From Cherax quadricarinatus (lineage: Eukaryota > Arthropoda > Malacostraca > Decapoda > Parastacidae): DNA of 64,000 nucleotides. The stretch is from assembly GCF_038502225.1 (NCBI RefSeq), contig NC_091312.1, forward strand, positions 35,772,626-35,836,625. Reading direction: 5' to 3'. The translations under genes and the position numbers were made by a program. A model generated the notes under the pieces. That model did no database searches. It was not told the DNA's origin and saw only the letters and a program-made list of their open reading frames with translations. Positions 54,395-64,000 of this stretch are shown here, in pieces. The stretch's first letter is position 1; every line of letters starts with the position of its first letter.

Positions 54395-54785
54395 ACTTGT
54401 AGTACCGAACTTGCACACGAAAATCACTCACTACGAAAGCAAAAGACTTGGCAGACGATGCACCATCCCCCCAATGAAAAGCAGGGGTGTCACTAGCACG
54501 TTAAGAGACCATACAATAAGTGTCAGTGGCCCGAGACTGTTCAACTGCCTCCCAGCACACATAAGGGGGATTACCAACAGACCCCTGGCAGTCTTCAAGC
54601 TGGCACTGGACAAGCACCTAAAGTCAGTTCCTGATCAGCCGGGCTGTGGCTCGTACGTTGGTTTGAGTGCAGCCAGCAGCAACAGCCTGGTTGATCAATC
54701 TCTGATCCACCAGGAGGCCTTGTCACAGACCGGGCCGCGGGGGCGTTGACCCCCGGAACTCTCTCCAGGTAAACTCCAGGTAAAT
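54395..54785 (+). pseudogene. LINE-B 3' fragment with open C-terminal frame
   Basis: 5'-truncated. Reads LHTKITHYESKRLGRRCTIP, PMKSRGVTSTLRDHTISVSG, LFNCLPAHIRGITNRPLAVF and LDKHLKSVPDQPGCGSYVGL. Ends at CTCTCCAGGTAAACTCCAGG, the complete LINE-B 3' terminus. No stop in the coding part. Confidence 0.87.
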
Positions 54786-55731
54786 AGAATTTTTTAAGTC
54801 AACACCTTTTCATATTTTTTTTTCAGTTGGACTAAGTCCATTCGTCAACTTCTCTTAGTACCAGTGCACGTGCGTGCGTGCGTACGTTCAGGGGAGGGGT
54901 ACGTCCGTGTGTGAGGGGTGGCAAGGTTACTTACGTTGGTGGGGAAGCGTGCAAAGGGGCGGGGCGCCTACGTGTAGGGGTTGGGGCATCACTGACTGGC
55001 TGTTTGTGCTAGAAAACCCTATACGATTACGAGAAAAATGAGAGGAAATTTTAGATATACAGTATATACTTCAATGTATCATGTTCAGATTAATAAATAA
55101 ATAAATAGGTCACGACGACCTCTCTTGCCCGTTTATCTCCCCATTATTTCTCTTCTTTCCCTCTTTTTTCTTCCCCTCTTATCCCCACTTTTCTCCCCCC
55201 TCTCTCCTTTCATCTCCTTATAGTCATCTTTTACTCTTTCCTGCCTTCCTCTGTTCTTTCCCCTCCTAGAGCTGTTTCATTAACGAGGTGGCACGCCAGT
55301 ATATACGCTAAGCCATATAACAAATGAGTACATTAATATCAGCTATGATGTTATAACTTGAATAACATTAATAAAAGCTTCACACATCTGACATTGTGTA
55401 ATTGTATACAGTTTTGTACGTTATGTAAACTTGGTCAGAGGTCTTAGTAATCTACTTTTAGAGGACAAGTTCTTTATCAAATAACTTATTATAGTGCAGT
55501 ACGGTATGGTAGAAAGATTACAATGAATATTACAGCACATACGAATGCGTGTCGTCATAATTAAAAGAAAATGTTGCTAGTACAAATAGCTTAGATGACC
55601 AGACTGTCACCAACAACAAATATCTTTGATGCCTTTAATATGGTGGAACTAGTAGTAACGAAAGTAGGTTAATTCTGGAAACTAGTTACAGGTATGCCAC
55701 AGGCAAGTGTCAGCAACTTCACTCCCATATA
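54786..55731. other. No gene seen
   Basis: GTGCGTGCGTGCGTACG run near 54869, a short AATA repeat near 55089 and a pyrimidine-rich patch at 55140-55270. Weak LINE-B-like wording near 55600 was not firm enough to call. Confidence 0.45.
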
Positions 55732-56200
55732 AGAACATAAGAACATAAGAACGAAGGAACACTGCAGCAGGCCTACTGGCCCATGCGAGGCAGGTCCAAG
55801 TCTCCTACCGGCTTAAGCCAATGCACCCAACCTAGTCAGGTCAGGTCACCTTGACTTAAGGGAGGAACACGGCAACCGTCCTGGTAGCACAAGCTAATCA
55901 GGTCCAACTCACACCCACCCACACCCACTCATGTATTTATCCAACCTATTTTTAAAGCTACACAACGTTCTGGCCTCTATAACTGTACTTGGGAGTTTGT
56001 TCCACTCATCCACAACACTATTACCAAACCAGTACTTTCCTATATCCTTCCTGAATTTGAATTTTTCTAACTTAAAACCATTGCTGCGAGTCCTGTCTAG
56101 GCTAGATATTTTCAGCACACTATTTACATCCCCTTTATTTATTCCTGTCTTCCATTTATACACCTCAATCATATCCCCCCTAATTCTGCGTCTACTGAAA
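55732..56200 (-). pseudogene. LINE-A 3' fragment with intact C-terminus
   Basis: Tail of three ATGTTCTT units (antisense 55732-55752). The coding part, 55909-56172, reads MIEVYKWKTGINKGDVNSVL, FKLEKFKFRKDIGKYWFGNS and RLDKYMSGCGWV without a stop. 5'-truncated exactly where LINE-B sequence begins. Confidence 0.87.
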
Positions 56201-57230
56201 TATGTTGGGAAGACAATATGATAAACGAGTACCTGAACCTGTATTTATAGATGATGAGGTAAATGACTCAGACACGAAACATTAGGGAGGAAGAGAAGGT
56301 GCAGATTGGAAAGCTCCTCTGAAGACCGAAGAACAAGACTGGCAAAAGAAATGGAAAACACTGAACTTAAATTGAATGAGTCATACATATTCCAGGAGAG
56401 ATTGAGGGAGCAAAGAGCCATAAATGAAACTGATAGAAATTCAGAATATTTCTTCTCGTGTGCAAAAATCCAGGGCAAAAAAACATCTGATATCGGACCT
56501 TTGACTAAAGGAGACAGAACATAATCTGATGACGGTGAACGACTGACGACCCAATTGGCTTCATGAATGAGACGCAAAACACTACACACATTTTCATAAT
56601 CTCTAATATAACCTTAATCCAACCTGACTTCGAGAAAGCCATTGACTGCATACACATGCACTCTGCCCTAGACCCTTACTCGTGGAACTCTATATTCGTC
56701 AAGAATTGCAACACGATTCTTAAATATTATGTGGAGAAAAACCTGGATTCTGGAGTCATCCCACAGTCATTAAAAACAACTGATATAGTCCCAGTCCACA
56801 GAGGTGGCAGCAAAGCAGATGAAAAAAAAAATGTTAACCGATAGCTCTAATGTCTCACATTATCAAAATTTATAAAAGGGTTTAAGCAAGATTACCATTC
56901 ACATGTAATCGCAGAAGTCAACATGGGTTCAGAACAATCTCTTCTACCTCTCGCATTTGCTGGATCATTACGACATGGTCTTGGATATGCTAGAAGACTA
57001 GCACAATGCGATGTAGTGTGTCCCGAGTTTGCAAAAGCCTATGACAGATGCTACATTGGGGTAATTGTGCATAAAACGCATGCATGGGGAATACCTGGAA
57101 AGATGTGCAGATAGCTGTTTAACTTCCTAACTAATAGAACCCAATGAGTAAGAGTAAACAGAGTAAGATCAGGGGGTTGCTACAGTGAAGATTTCTGTTC
57201 CCTAAGGCACAGTACTCGCTCCATTGATCT

Positions 57231-57768
57231 TCCTCTTTCTATCTCTTTCTCCATAGAGGAAATCCAAAAGAAGGTAAAATATATATAGAGAGAGAGCGTA
57301 GGAGATGGTACAATAGAAGAAAACGGGTTACCTAATTGCTTAAAAACATAAACATGCGGCAACGGAGGAAAGATAGTTTTAGCCGAGAGATCACTGATTT
57401 AGGTCAAAAACTTGAGATGTCATACCAAACAGAAGAAGCACAAAGGGAACAAAAGGCCATCTAGGATATTGCAAGAAACAAAATATTTTTATTCATGTGC
57501 AAAATCCAGGTTAAGAACTACCTGTTTGGCTCCAGATTTAACATCTTACCAGAAGATATCAGAAACAATGCTGGAGCAAGTGTAGAAGTCTTCAAGAGGA
57601 AGCTGGACAAATATCTTCACGAGGTGTCAAATCAACTAGGCTGTGATGGATATGTGGGGCAGCGGGCCTCCAGCAGCAACAGCCTGGTTGACCAGGCTAG
57701 CAACAGACGAGCCTGGCCCATGGACGTGCTCCGGGAGTAGAACGACTCTCGAAACTCATGAAAGGTAT
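57231..57768 (+). mobile_element. LINE-B with internal deletion, nested in LINE-B
   Basis: Joins a pre-RT segment (RQRRKDSFSREITDLGQKLE, MSYQTEEAQREQKAI) directly to the C-terminal FNILPEDIRNNAGASVEVF and LDKYLHEVSNQLGCDGYVGQ, skipping the whole RT. 3' end of the AAACTCATGAAAGGTATAT sub-type. A non-autonomous deletion derivative. Confidence 0.72.
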
Positions 57769-58271
57769 ATCCTTCCCGACGTAGACAGGGATATAAACCA
57801 TAGCACTGTATCATCCTTGACAGACGATACTAGAGTCTGAATGAGAGTGGCATCCATAAAAACAGCGAATCTCCAAGCAGATAGGAATCAAGTCTTCCAT
57901 TGGGTTAGTAACAACAATTCGAATTTTTATTAAGGCTAAATTTCAATTACTACGTTACGGAAAGGTTGAGGAAATAAAAACGGTAACGGAGTACAAGACA
58001 ATCTCAAACCACTTCATAGATCATAAGCCTAATAATGTGAGAGACCTGCGGTGATAATGTCGGATATCACAGCAATGTCATCATCACAGTTGCACGAAAA
58101 ATGATAAGTTAGGCAACTAGAACTTTCGAAACAAGAGATTCCAAGTCAATAGTGATACTCTTCCAGCCACTCGTTCTCTTTGGATTGGAATATTACTGTG
58201 TACTAACGATCCCTTCGAGGTAGGAGAAATTGCACTGGAAAATGTAGAGAACCTTCACAGCTCATATAAAC

Positions 58272-58454
58272 TCAGTCTACCTGAAGGGTATTCCGGGGAT
58301 CAACGCCCCCGCGTCCCGGTCCACGACGAGGCCTGGTGGATCAGGGCTTGATCAACTAGGCTGATACTGCTGGCCGCACGTAGTCCAACGTACGAAACAC
58401 AGCCCGGCTGATCCGACACTGACTTGAGGTATCTCTCCAGCTCCCTCTTGAAGC
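58272..58454 (-). mobile_element. LINE-B 3' end nested antisense in LINE-B
   Basis: CTACCTGAAGGGTATTCCGG to CTCCAGCTCCCTCTTGAAG is the antisense LINE-B 3' 180 bp. Host sequence ACTCAGT (58268-58274) continues at CACCTTAATTACTGGGAG (58455). Confidence 0.78.
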
Positions 58455-59004
58455 ACCTTAATTACTGGGAGTGTCTGAAGTACTTCGAATTGTATGCCTT
58501 AGAACGTAGTCGAGAAAGATACATGATAATCTACAACAGGAATAATCAAGAGGGATTGATTCCAGATCTGCACACTGAAATCACTACATAAGAACAAGAA
58601 CACAAGAAGCTTGACAGATGGTGCAAGATAGTACTTCCTTGTGAAGCGCTGGAAGTGCACTCGGTAAGTGTAGAGAGACCGCGACTCTTCAACACCCTTC
58701 ATATATAAAGGGTTTACCAGCAGATCCCTGGCTGTCTTCAAGAGCAAACTCGAGAAATTTCTCAAATCAGTTCCTGATAACCGGGTTGCGATGCATACGT
58801 CGGACTGCGGGCGGCTGGTGCCAACAAACTTATTAATCAGGCCAGCAGCTAGGAAGCTTGGTCTGGGACCAGGCCGCGGGGGCGGTGACCTCCGGGAATG
58901 ACTACGGATAACTTCCAGGTAATCATCTGATACCTGTGAGAATAGTTGCCATGGTTATTGTTGTGTATTGTAAGTATCTTGTACCTAGGATAAGGGTGGT
59001 GGTG

Positions 59005-59212
59005 ATGAGTATTGCTACACAAATAACCCTCACATAGAAGAGAGGAGCTTACGACGACGTTTCGGTCCGACTTGGACCATTTACAAAGTCACTTTGTAAA
59101 TGGTCCAAGTCGGACCGAAACGTCGTCGTAAGTTCCTCTCTTTTATGTGCGGGTTATTTGTGTATCGTTCCAGTCACGGTATTGTGCCTTTTTGTTATTT
59201 ATGAGTGTTGCT
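59005..59212 (+). mobile_element. PLE F1 insertion with 12-bp TSD
   Basis: ATGAGTATTGCT at 59005-59016 and ATGAGTGTTGCT at 59201-59212 (one mismatch) flank 184 bp. The arms meet at AAAGTCACTTT (59085-59095), with no loop. Tail 59164-59200 on the right only, hairpin GGTATTGTGCC at 59178-59188. The ribozyme-like half GGTCC...GGACCGAAACGTC is intact; the 5' core is TTTGTAA. Mirror orientation of the copy at 14880. Confidence 0.9.
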
Positions 59213-59524
59213 GTGAGTGACTATCTTATGAACGCCTCGCATTAGTAGCTCCATAAAATCTGTATTCACGGCCTTTAGCTCTCTTCCTGTCCTTTTCTTT
59301 TATGTTGTTTGTTTTCTGTTCCCTTTGTTATGCATGATTTTCTCCATACTTTCACTTCATCCATGGTTTTCATTGTTTTTTAACAAATTATAAATTGGGA
59401 GGGGAAAACAAGAGCTCTAGCTGCTGCAGTTATTGTAGATGTCCTTGTTTGAGAGGATAGTGTTGAAATATGATGAAATCTAGATGAAACACCGGCATTT
59501 CTGTTTGTGTGGGAAGTAGACATG
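59213..59524. other. No recognised feature
   Basis: AT-rich unassigned DNA. Confidence 0.4.
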
Positions 59525-59600
59525 ATCTGTTATTAGGAGGACCGGTCCTGGACTGAGCCGCGAGGGCAGTGACCTCAGGAACCATCATCAGGTAGTCTCC
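59525..59600 (+). mobile_element. LINE-B terminal fragment
   Basis: GGTCCTGGACTGAGCCGCGAGG, GTGACCTCAGGAACC and CATCAGGTAGTCTCCAG match the extreme 3' end. Confidence 0.7.
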
Positions 59601-60140
59601 AGAGGTTGGTAGTCTTGAGGTAGCAAGAGAAAGTACACCTATAGTTGGAGAGAATTTCTCCTACAGTCTTGAGGTATTGGGAGAATGTATCATTGGTCGC
59701 TGTAGTTTTCTTATCGGAACCATCTTCAAGTAACATTGTTGAGGTATTAAGAGCAAGATACCACTAAATCTAAAGTTGATCTCTTACCTGGTCACCGGCA
59801 ACAACAACCTGGTTGACCAGGCAGTATATAATGAATAGTCTCAGGCCGGATTCGAGAGTAGATCTCTCTAAACCAGTCACAGATATTTGAAGAAGTATGA
59901 ATAAAGTGACAATTGGTAGATATACAGAAGATCTCAGTAGCGTCTTGAGACATTTAGGAAATGTTACTGGTGGATGTAAATGTAAAGTAACCGTCTTGAG
60001 GTAATGGGAAGAAGGTACCAGTGGCAGATGTCTTACCAAGACGACTAGTCTTGATATATTGAGAAAAGGTACCTAGAAGCGCTTTCTTACCGGAACCATT
60101 TTGAGGTGCCCGTGTTGAGGTAGTGAGAGCAAGGTGGCAC
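59600..60140. repeat. Degenerate minisatellite, about 60-70 bp
   Basis: Six or seven diverged units sharing GTCTTGAGGTATTGGGAGAA, GGTACCA.TGG and CTTACCGGAACCAT. A LINE-B fragment (59775-59885, CAACAACAACCTGGTTGACC) sits inside the array. Confidence 0.65.
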
Positions 60141-61375
60141 ACTATGGCAGGGCCTCGTAGCGGTGCAAGTTAGTGCCTGGGAGCAGGTTTTGTGAACCTG
60201 CTTCTCACTCTTGACTCTCGCCACCAACCTGTCCAATCTACTTCTTAGGCATAAATATTAGATAAAGAAAGCATTTTTGTCCATTTATAGAATGCTGAAC
60301 TTTCTCCAAGCCACTTCAGGATCCGCTGCCACGAACTTACCTCAGCTGAAATAACTACAGAATATTTCCGTAACACTTGCACTAACCCATCCATTATCTC
60401 TTCATAATATAAACTGTAAAATGATTTAATGCCTCTGGCATCCAGGTAGTAGGCTGGTAGCAACATATCTTGCAGGTTTTCTGTCTCATGAACATGTAAG
60501 ATGATAGGAAAAATCTAATGAACATCTACTTACACTCAGTATACACTTCTTTGCTTTGTTGTGTGTTTCTTTATAGCTCTTATTCCTGTAATATTTCATT
60601 TCCAGTTTAAGATGCTTGGTTTAAGACCGCTTGGCCAATGATCACCGGAATCATTCATACAGTAAAACACAACACACGCCGGAGGAAAAAAAAAAAAGCG
60701 TAAAATGAAGCTAAGGTAGATCTGTTTAAAAGGTATAAGTAAACAGGGGTAAGTAAAGGAACGCTAAGATGAACTAGAGTCGGTCAGTTCCACTATGTCC
60801 TGGGTAAAAATAATGAAGGTATCTGCACGAAGTCTTCCCCAGAGTAGCACTCATGAACCCTCAAGTAGTGTTAGGTGTGTCAAGTATCCATGTAGGCGAG
60901 TTTTTCTAGAGTTTCCCCAGCAATTTACATAGTTTTTAAGAGTTGTACCGTGCCGGTCTTGCCGTTGGAAAACAAAAATCTGGATATCTGCATAAGCAAG
61001 AAACAATGAAGCGCAATTCTAAATTTGGTAGCTGTCTCGACCAAAACCTTGTTGTGTGATGCTGTCGGATTACCTGCCCAGAGCTCCTTGACGCAAGAAA
61101 AACGATGCCATGGATTTTCCTGAAGTGTAACCAAAACATTTATTAACAAAGACTCAGGTAGCTCTCATAGCTTTCATTTCAGAGGTTCACAGACACTGAC
61201 TGAGCATTTGTATTATTTACTAACAAGTTTAGTTTAATGGCGGCGAGTCTTAGCCGTAACTTATGTGGGAAGTCAGTGAACTCTGTTTTTTTTTTTCTAG
61301 TTCTGGTAGCTCACCCGTGTTGTAAGATGCGATGAAGAACAGCATTATTAAGGTGTGAACACACATGCTTTAAAA
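60141..61375. other. Mostly unassigned DNA
   Basis: Apart from the tentative hAT piece listed next, two overlapping minus-strand frames at 60925-61149 (ENPWHRFSCVKELWAGNPTA) have no domain I recognise. Confidence 0.4.
60245..60466 (-). pseudogene. Possible hAT transposase fragment (DUF659-like)
   Basis: 73 open codons: MLLPAYYLDARGIKSFYSLY and EEIMDGLVQVLRKYS resemble the 'HPAAxYLDPR' block of hAT transposases. No zinc finger or C-terminal dimerisation motif nearby, so the assignment is weak. Confidence 0.35.
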
Positions 61376-61379
61376 TGTT

Positions 61380-61745
61380 TCGTCATTGGCATGGCATCTG
61401 TTGTGAACAATCTCGTATTCCGCCATGCCATTTTCGTGGCCTTTATCAACATTCCCTTTAATGTGAATACGAAACGTTAGGTCACCATACGTCACCATCT
61501 TCCTCCCGCTGTTCTCTGTAAAGATTCAACTTATTTCCTTGTTTTTTTGTATATTCTTCTAGAGTTCTTCGTTCTTCCCGTATCAGAACATTTGGAATTT
61601 GTCACCAATGAACTTCATGTTGTTTACAGTTGCCCCTGTGGAGAATATTTATGCTATCCGATTGAACTTTTTCAGTGTCCTGTGTTCAGGTCATGTTTAT
61701 ACTTTGTTTATTATACGACAAAGATAACACGAAGCTGTAGTTGAT
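61380..61745 (-). pseudogene. Old LINE-B RT relic
   Basis: Antisense of the LSFKDH...ARKMTGW region (CATGCCATTTTCGTGGCC), the FNSDKFQLLRY segment (CATTTGGAATTTGTCACC, GAACTTCATGTTGTTTACAG) and TEKVQEDI (CTTTTTCAGTGTCCTGTG). Confidence 0.7.
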
Positions 61746-61852
61746 GTTTTTATTCTCTTGGGAGGATGAGTAAGAGTTGTAATAATACTTTGTTGTTCTT
61801 GTTTGAATCTTCGTTATTACAGATTGTGATATTTACCCACCTTATAGTGCTG

Positions 61853-61862
61853 GACACGCGCG

Positions 61863-61957
<95 letters not shown>
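61853..61957. repeat. (GC)n(AC)n microsatellite
   Basis: About 16 bp of GC, then about 88 bp of AC, then AGGACTCGACCCC. Confidence 0.97.
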
Positions 61958-61960
<3 letters not shown>

Positions 61961-62370
61961 ACTCGACCCCTGCAACCTCAACTAGGTGAGTACACACACA
62001 AACACACACAACCTGACGACACTGGAGGACAGGAGAGATAGGGGGGACATGATAACGACATACAAAATACTGAGAGGAATTGACAAGTTGGACAAAGACA
62101 GGATGTTCCAGAGATTGGACACAGTAACAAGGGGGCACAGTTGGAAGCTGAAGACACAGATGAATCACAGGGATGTTAGGAAGTATTTCTTCAGCCACAG
62201 AGTAGTCAGTAAGTGGAATAGTTTGGGAAGCGATGTAGTGGAGGCAGGATCCATACATAGCTTTAAGCAGAGGTATGATAAAGCTCACGGCTCAGGGAGA
62301 GTGACCTAGTAGCGATCAGTGAAGAGGCGGGACCAGGAGCTCGGACTCGACCCCCGCAACCTCAACTAGG
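61958..62370 (+). pseudogene. LINE-C 3' end inserted in another LINE-C tail
   Basis: 61958-62000 is a LINE-C 3' tail (GGACTCGACCCCTGCAACC, CTCAACTAGGTGAGTACAC). 62009-62370 is a second copy reading NLTTLEDRRDRGDMITTYKI, RMFQRLDTVTRGHSWKLKTQ, MNHRDVRKYFFSHRVVSKWN and SIHSFKQRYDKAHGSGRVT, with an open frame of 107 codons from 61986, ending at the same GACCCCCGCAACCTCAACTAG. The inserted copy is little damaged. Confidence 0.85.
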
Positions 62371-62372
62371 TG

Positions 62373-62374
<2 letters not shown>

Positions 62375-62453
<79 letters not shown>
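62375..62453. repeat. (AC)n microsatellite at LINE-C 3' end
   Basis: CTAGGTGAGTACACAC runs into about 78 bp of AC. Confidence 0.97.
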
Positions 62454-62456
<3 letters not shown>

Positions 62457-62847
62457 ACCTGGAATTTAATGTTAGTTTCTTGCATAAATCTCTACACTTA
62501 GTGTGAAAAATCTTACTCTTTACAACCTTATTACCTTTTTATTATAACGGTTTTTTCTTCGTAGGCTAATTTTAGTTATTTTGCATTCAGTGTTTTAGTA
62601 TTTTTTTTCGTTATTTCCCTTACTCATTCGTACTCTCATATAGTTGTCTTGCTTATTTTAATACCGTCTGTTGCCCTTGTCGTGCTGTAGGCTCTCTTGT
62701 GTTTTATGTACCAATAACTATAGTCGGTATTAATCTTCAGTGGCCTCCAGTCATTTTTTTAAATAGGCACTCCGGCATATTTTTGGCCTTTTTTTTATCA
62801 CTTAAGTTTTTTTGTTCGTTGGATTCCAGCAAAAATATTTTCTGATG
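62454..62847. other. No recognised feature
   Basis: T-rich unassigned DNA. Confidence 0.4.
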
Positions 62848-62975
62848 AATGAGACGCCTGTGCAACACTTAGGTATCTTTATTGTGGAAATGTTTCACCA
62901 GTCAGTGGCTTCATCAGTCCAATACAGACAAGAAGGGTGGAAGTTGAGGAGTTTGCGGTAATAATTGCCTTAGCC
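62848..62975 (-). mobile_element. PLE F5 fragment with hammerhead
   Basis: Minus-strand reading: GGACTGATGAAGCCACTG, then ACTGGTGAAACATTTCC, CACAATAAAGATACC and GTTGCACAGGCGTCTC, the same order as F2 and F3. Core CTGATGA is intact; stem II is weaker (GCCA/TGGT) and stem III ACAT is no longer palindromic. No tail or TSD found; it abuts a LINE-B 3' end at the right. Confidence 0.75.
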
Positions 62976-63120
62976 TGGAGGTATATTTTTGATATACCTT
63001 TGAAGAGTTTCGAGAGTTAATCTACTCTCTGAGCCCGACCATGGGCCAGGCTCGTCTGGTGCTTCCCTGGTCAATCAGGCTGTTGCTGCTGGAGGCCCGC
63101 TGCCCCACATAGTCCATCAA
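62976..63120 (-). mobile_element. LINE-B 3' UTR fragment
   Basis: GATATACCTTTGAAGAGTTT, CCGACCATGGGCCAGGCTCG and GTCAATCAGGCTGTTGCTGC, antisense, ending at CCCACATAGTCCATCA. Confidence 0.8.
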
Positions 63121-64000
63121 TCTTTATAGTAGTACAGCATATACACTATAGACAGGTGAGGTGGAGGCGGCGACTGGTACGTGTGGGTATGGCAATACTG
63201 AAAGAGGGAGCGGCGCCCTGTAATTGAGACGCCTGTCTTAATCACTGTAACTCGTACCCTTTTCTCATGCCTCGGTGGTGGGCGGGTCTTTGACGTGGGC
63301 TGTGGGCGGGGAAGACACACTGAGTCGTAAACGGAATATAAATGGTTGTTCTGTTATAGATCCTAGAACGAAGCACAAGTAGAAAGCAGACGAGTCCTTG
63401 TTCTACCCACCTACCGCAACCTGCTCTCAGGCTAGGCCTCCTGATCATTATAGGGACTGCACTCATCGTAATAAAAAGTGGACTTAGATATACCGTTGTT
63501 GTCTGAATAAGAGTCTAAGCAACAGATCACCGTTAGGAGTGATGCTGTAAGTGATAGCCTCAGGGAAGGGTGAGAGTGAATGCATGCGTCCATCTTTGTG
63601 GAAGTTAGGCTCTTCCTACGTGATCTCTGGGTGTCCCCTTTAACTTTACACTCGTTGGTGTCTTAATATCCATATTGCCAAAAGGTATTCCTGGGATATG
63701 TATTATCGAAGTTTTACACGTTGCATTTAAAGTTTTCCGTCTTTTTATATGGTCTCTGATAACAGCGAAAAGCTTCGTGAAGCATATTTAAAACTAATCA
63801 ATAAGGAAATACATTAACACGTTATCTTCGTTGTCAAGGGTCCCAGCTTATTGTTGGTTGGCGGCGGCGGTGGCATTAGACAGGTCAACGCATTGGCTGA
63901 CTGATTGGTAAACAAGGTGACGGTTTGGACACGGAGTATAGAGTAAGAGGAAGTGACGAGGCATTGTGTGTGGTGGAGAAGAAAGATGGAGGATGACAGG
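63121..64000. other. No gene seen
   Basis: Slightly more GC-rich in places (63180-63320; GGCGGCGGCGGTGG at 63860), but no exon, splice pattern or core promoter could be supported. Confidence 0.45.

Larger units (their letters stand above)
56203..58925 (+). pseudogene. LINE-B host copy with two LINE-B insertions
   Basis: Covers more of the 5' part than any other copy. Before RT: EDRRTRLAKEMENTELKLNE, YIFQERLREQRAINETDRNS and EYFFSCAKIQGKKTSDIGPL. RT: FEKAIDCIHMHSALDPYSWN, DIVPVHRGGSKADE, FAKAYDRC (motif A) and then the DVDRDINHSTVSSLTDDTRV segment (57780-57840; motif C ADD changed to TDD). C-terminus and 3' end: 58455-58925, ending GATAACTTCCAGG. Interrupted at 57231-57768 and 58272-58454. 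Many stops and frameshifts. Confidence 0.8.

Noticed and set aside
56245..56589. 114-codon minus-strand frame opposite LINE-B pre-RT sequence
   Set aside because: It is the antisense shadow of EDRRTRLAKEMENTELKLNE, which matches other LINE-B copies on the plus strand.
60925..61149. Two overlapping minus-strand frames (74 and 67 codons) as a possible small gene
   Set aside because: No recognisable domain, two frames open over the same DNA, and no splice or promoter context that could be supported.
63840..64000. GGCGGCGGCGGTGG and nearby GC-rich sequence as a CpG-type promoter
   Set aside because: Too short and isolated; no TATA, initiator or following exon was seen before the window ends.

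Overview
No convincing exon of an ordinary cellular gene is visible in these 64 kb. The window is eukaryotic, AT-rich intergenic DNA made almost entirely of transposable elements and tandem repeats. The element mix (CR1-like LINEs with an 8-bp tandem tail, Penelope-like elements, ZBED5- and ZMYM1-like hAT relics, long CA/GC tracts, large minisatellites) suggests an arthropod with a large repeat-rich genome. A decapod crustacean (crayfish, lobster or shrimp) is my best guess from memory of similar repeats; nothing in the window proves it.

Names used below. LINE-A: CR1-like non-LTR retrotransposon whose sense strand ends in ATGTTCTT repeats; mostly on the minus strand. LINE-B: the dominant non-LTR family, about 30 fragments on both strands; its RT C-terminus reads ...LDKYL..VPDQPGC and its 3' UTR carries a GGTTGACCAGG-like block. 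LINE-C: a third RT family, each copy ending in a (CA)n tract. PLE: short Penelope-like elements with inverted pseudo-LTRs (pLTRs) and hammerhead-ribozyme motifs; sub-groups F1 to F5 are my own labels.

Layout. 1-5.3 kb: a tandem segmental duplication (about 1.5 kb) carrying 22/23-bp minisatellites, then a 31-bp minisatellite. 6-7.1 kb: an old LINE-B. 7.4-12.4 kb: a decayed ZBED5-type hAT invaded by LINE-A, itself invaded by LINE-B. 12.9-19 kb: old LINE pieces, a tRNA-related SINE, a 38-bp minisatellite, an AT tract and three PLE insertions. 19-26 kb: LINE-B and LINE-C relics and a 290-bp retroposon with a 15-bp target-site duplication (TSD). 27.3-33.1 kb: a deep nest, with LINE-B invaded by two LINE-A copies (one keeping a 541-codon RT frame), a GIY-YIG-encoding PLE and a double-hammerhead PLE. 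34-37 kb: a 24-bp minisatellite, LINE-B and a ZMYM1-like hAT relic hit by PLEs. 38-50 kb: LINE-B fragments, two PLEs and minisatellites of 27 and 61 bp. 50-52 kb: a pyrimidine-rich repeat and a 17-bp minisatellite. 52.7-59.2 kb: LINE-B copies nested in one another and an F1 PLE. 59.5-64 kb: a degenerate minisatellite, LINE-B, LINE-C between CA tracts, and an F5 PLE.

The most interesting content is the PLE set. Nine insertions have clean 11-14 bp TSDs. Eight of these consist of an inverted repeat carrying a hammerhead-like fold plus a 29-38 nt tail present on only one end, and that tail contains a small hairpin whose sequence differs between sub-groups while its pairing is kept. One 1.37-kb member encodes a GIY-YIG endonuclease C-terminus, tying the set to Penelope-like retroelements.
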